DNA of 64,000 nt, taken from Parus major (Eukaryota > Chordata > Aves > Passeriformes > Paridae). The DNA lies in assembly GCF_001522545.3 (NCBI RefSeq), contig NC_031768.1, positions 6,881,555 through 6,945,554 on the forward strand, written 5' to 3'. This document shows, in pieces, positions 62,723 through 64,000 of the stretch (positions are counted from its first letter, which is position 1; each line of letters opens with the position of its first letter). The position numbers and the translations under genes were made by a program. The notes below the pieces were generated by a model. The model searched no databases. It saw only the letters and a list, made by a program, of their open reading frames with translations, and was not told the DNA's origin.

Positions 62723-64000
62723 GTAAGTGTCCAAAACACTAACCTTCTAATGTGCTCCAAAAAAGGAGAGTTAAAAGTTTTATCAAAATCCCACTTCCTT
62801 CCATTTTTGTGTTTGTTTTGATTTGTTCCATTTCCCTCAAAATAAGCCAACTTTGCTGTTCCAGACAGTCCTCCTCATGAAAACAGCTTAAAATATTTTT
62901 CTCAATAAAACCTGGACACCTGCCTTATTCCAATAATCTCTCAGTGCTTTCAGTGAAGCAGATGCTGTTGAGTCAGACCTGCAGAAACTGTACTCTTCCT
63001 AGTCATTTTTGTTATCTAGAGTCTCCCTTAAAAAAAGAATGCTCTTCATCTGCATATCTCCTGGTTCTCTAAGTGAGTTGGAAAAGACCACTCAAAAAAA
63101 AAGAGTGCACAACATCTGGAGGCTGCTGAGCCTGCTCTGCCCAGCCTCCTCCCTGGGCTGGAGTCAGCTCTGCATCCTGCTGACTCAGACCTGCCACGTT
63201 TCCAGAGGAGTCAAATACGACTAAAAAAGTGCTAAAGTGTTCATCTATAATTAAAATTTGCCGGCTATGCCTAAATGAGTTCAAAATTCCTTTTCCAGAA
63301 ATCACTATTCCTATAAAATGAGATTTTTTTTCTTTTCAGATCAAAGAATAGTTTTAATAAATGAGGACATCTGTGGAAGCACTTCTTACTAAAGACAGTG
63401 ATTAAATTTCTGCAGTTTCTAACCTGATCCCTCTGACTTGTGAGAAGCATTTCCTGGGCAGGTGCTGGCAGCAGCCCACCCCTCCTGGGGTTTCTCTGCT
63501 GTGCAGGAACCCCAGGTGAGATCCCCTTAGCACCACCCAGCAGCACTAAGGGCCTGACCCAGGGTTGTGATCACCTGCAAAAGCTGCAGATGAAGTCAGT
63601 GTCTGTTTTGTTGAATTATTGATATTGATATTGATATTGATATCAAAGGTCATGCAGCTTCAGAAAACACCAAAATGTGGCATCCTTGCTCCTTAAGAGC
63701 TCTCTCAGCCAGTTCCCCTCATTTTTCTCCATCACTGAGCTCCTGGAGCTGCTGGGGAAGCACACAGCAGCACTTTTGCTCCACAGCAGTTGCAATGCCT
63801 GTGCTGCTGCCCAGGCTTCAAGCTGAGATATTTCTGAGAAGGTTTCAAAGAGGCTGCTGGTTCCTATGCAAAGTGACCAAGGTGTCTCTGGAGCAAATAT
63901 CTCAGCCAGCTGTTTTCCCAGACATGTTTTGTAAAATCGTTGAAATTTCTTTTGACCTCCAGCAACACAAATAATTTTCCTCTGTTTTATCTATTTACCG
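62723..64000. other. intergenic DNA to the window edge
   Basis: Unique sequence with no recognised gene. The last frame (63675-63974, plus, 99 codons) has no known domain. Confidence 0.5.
63618..63643 (+). repeat. (ATTGAT)4 hexanucleotide repeat
   Basis: Four perfect ATTGAT units (63618-63641) followed by ATC. A short, recent-looking microsatellite. Confidence 0.9.

Overview
The window looks like non-coding DNA from a bird nuclear genome. The main evidence is a dozen CR1 LINE fragments. Most are 5'-truncated and several keep the CR1 3' end, with its gaggcactgg / caggttgcc core and its terminal 8-bp tandem repeat (ATTCTATG / AATCACAG). CR1 is the dominant interspersed repeat of birds and other archosaurs. 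There are no operons, ribosome binding sites or compact genes. Open frames are short and the background is A+T-rich. A 238-base run of N (16128-16365) is an assembly gap. A passerine is plausible because of the gene remnants at 24-25.7 kb, but that is inference only.

The one place with recognisable protein-coding ancestry is 24.0-25.7 kb, minus strand. Two tandem, diverged copies of the start of a small membrane-protein gene lie there. Copy A (24007-24426) encodes a leader-like hydrophobic N-terminus, a charged helix, a transmembrane segment with a WQFW motif and an acidic tail. This matches the N-terminal part of avian ITPRIPL1-like proteins (inositol 1,4,5-trisphosphate receptor-interacting protein-like). 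Copy B (25088-25315) keeps a good start codon, a signal peptide and an upstream mini-intron, but breaks off after about 60 codons. The lesions are complementary: A has lost its start codon and the 5' splice donor, and B has lost its transmembrane segment and everything after it. The Mab-21-like body of the protein is not in the window. Each copy is followed on its upstream side by a plus-strand CR1 piece that begins at the same point in CR1, so gene start and CR1 were duplicated together.

Layout. 1-10.6 kb: unique A+T-rich DNA, an old degraded CR1-like element (3.1-3.4 kb) and a TA repeat (6.2 kb). 10.6-16.0 kb: four CR1 pieces. 16.1-17.4 kb: AT-rich arms around the gap, then a GATA-type repeat. 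20.3-20.5 kb: a CArG box, TATA box and E-boxes that resemble a promoter or LTR. 21.3-29.8 kb: CR1-rich interval enclosing the ITPRIPL1-like remnants. 29.8-64 kb: mostly unique sequence with CR1 pieces at 44.7, 50.8 and 58.0 kb, simple repeats, a cluster of perfect hairpins (59.7-61.1 kb) and a GTGAGT array (61.6 kb).

No intact protein-coding gene, tRNA, rRNA or CRISPR array could be supported. Family assignments rest on reading the sequence and on known family features, not on a database search.
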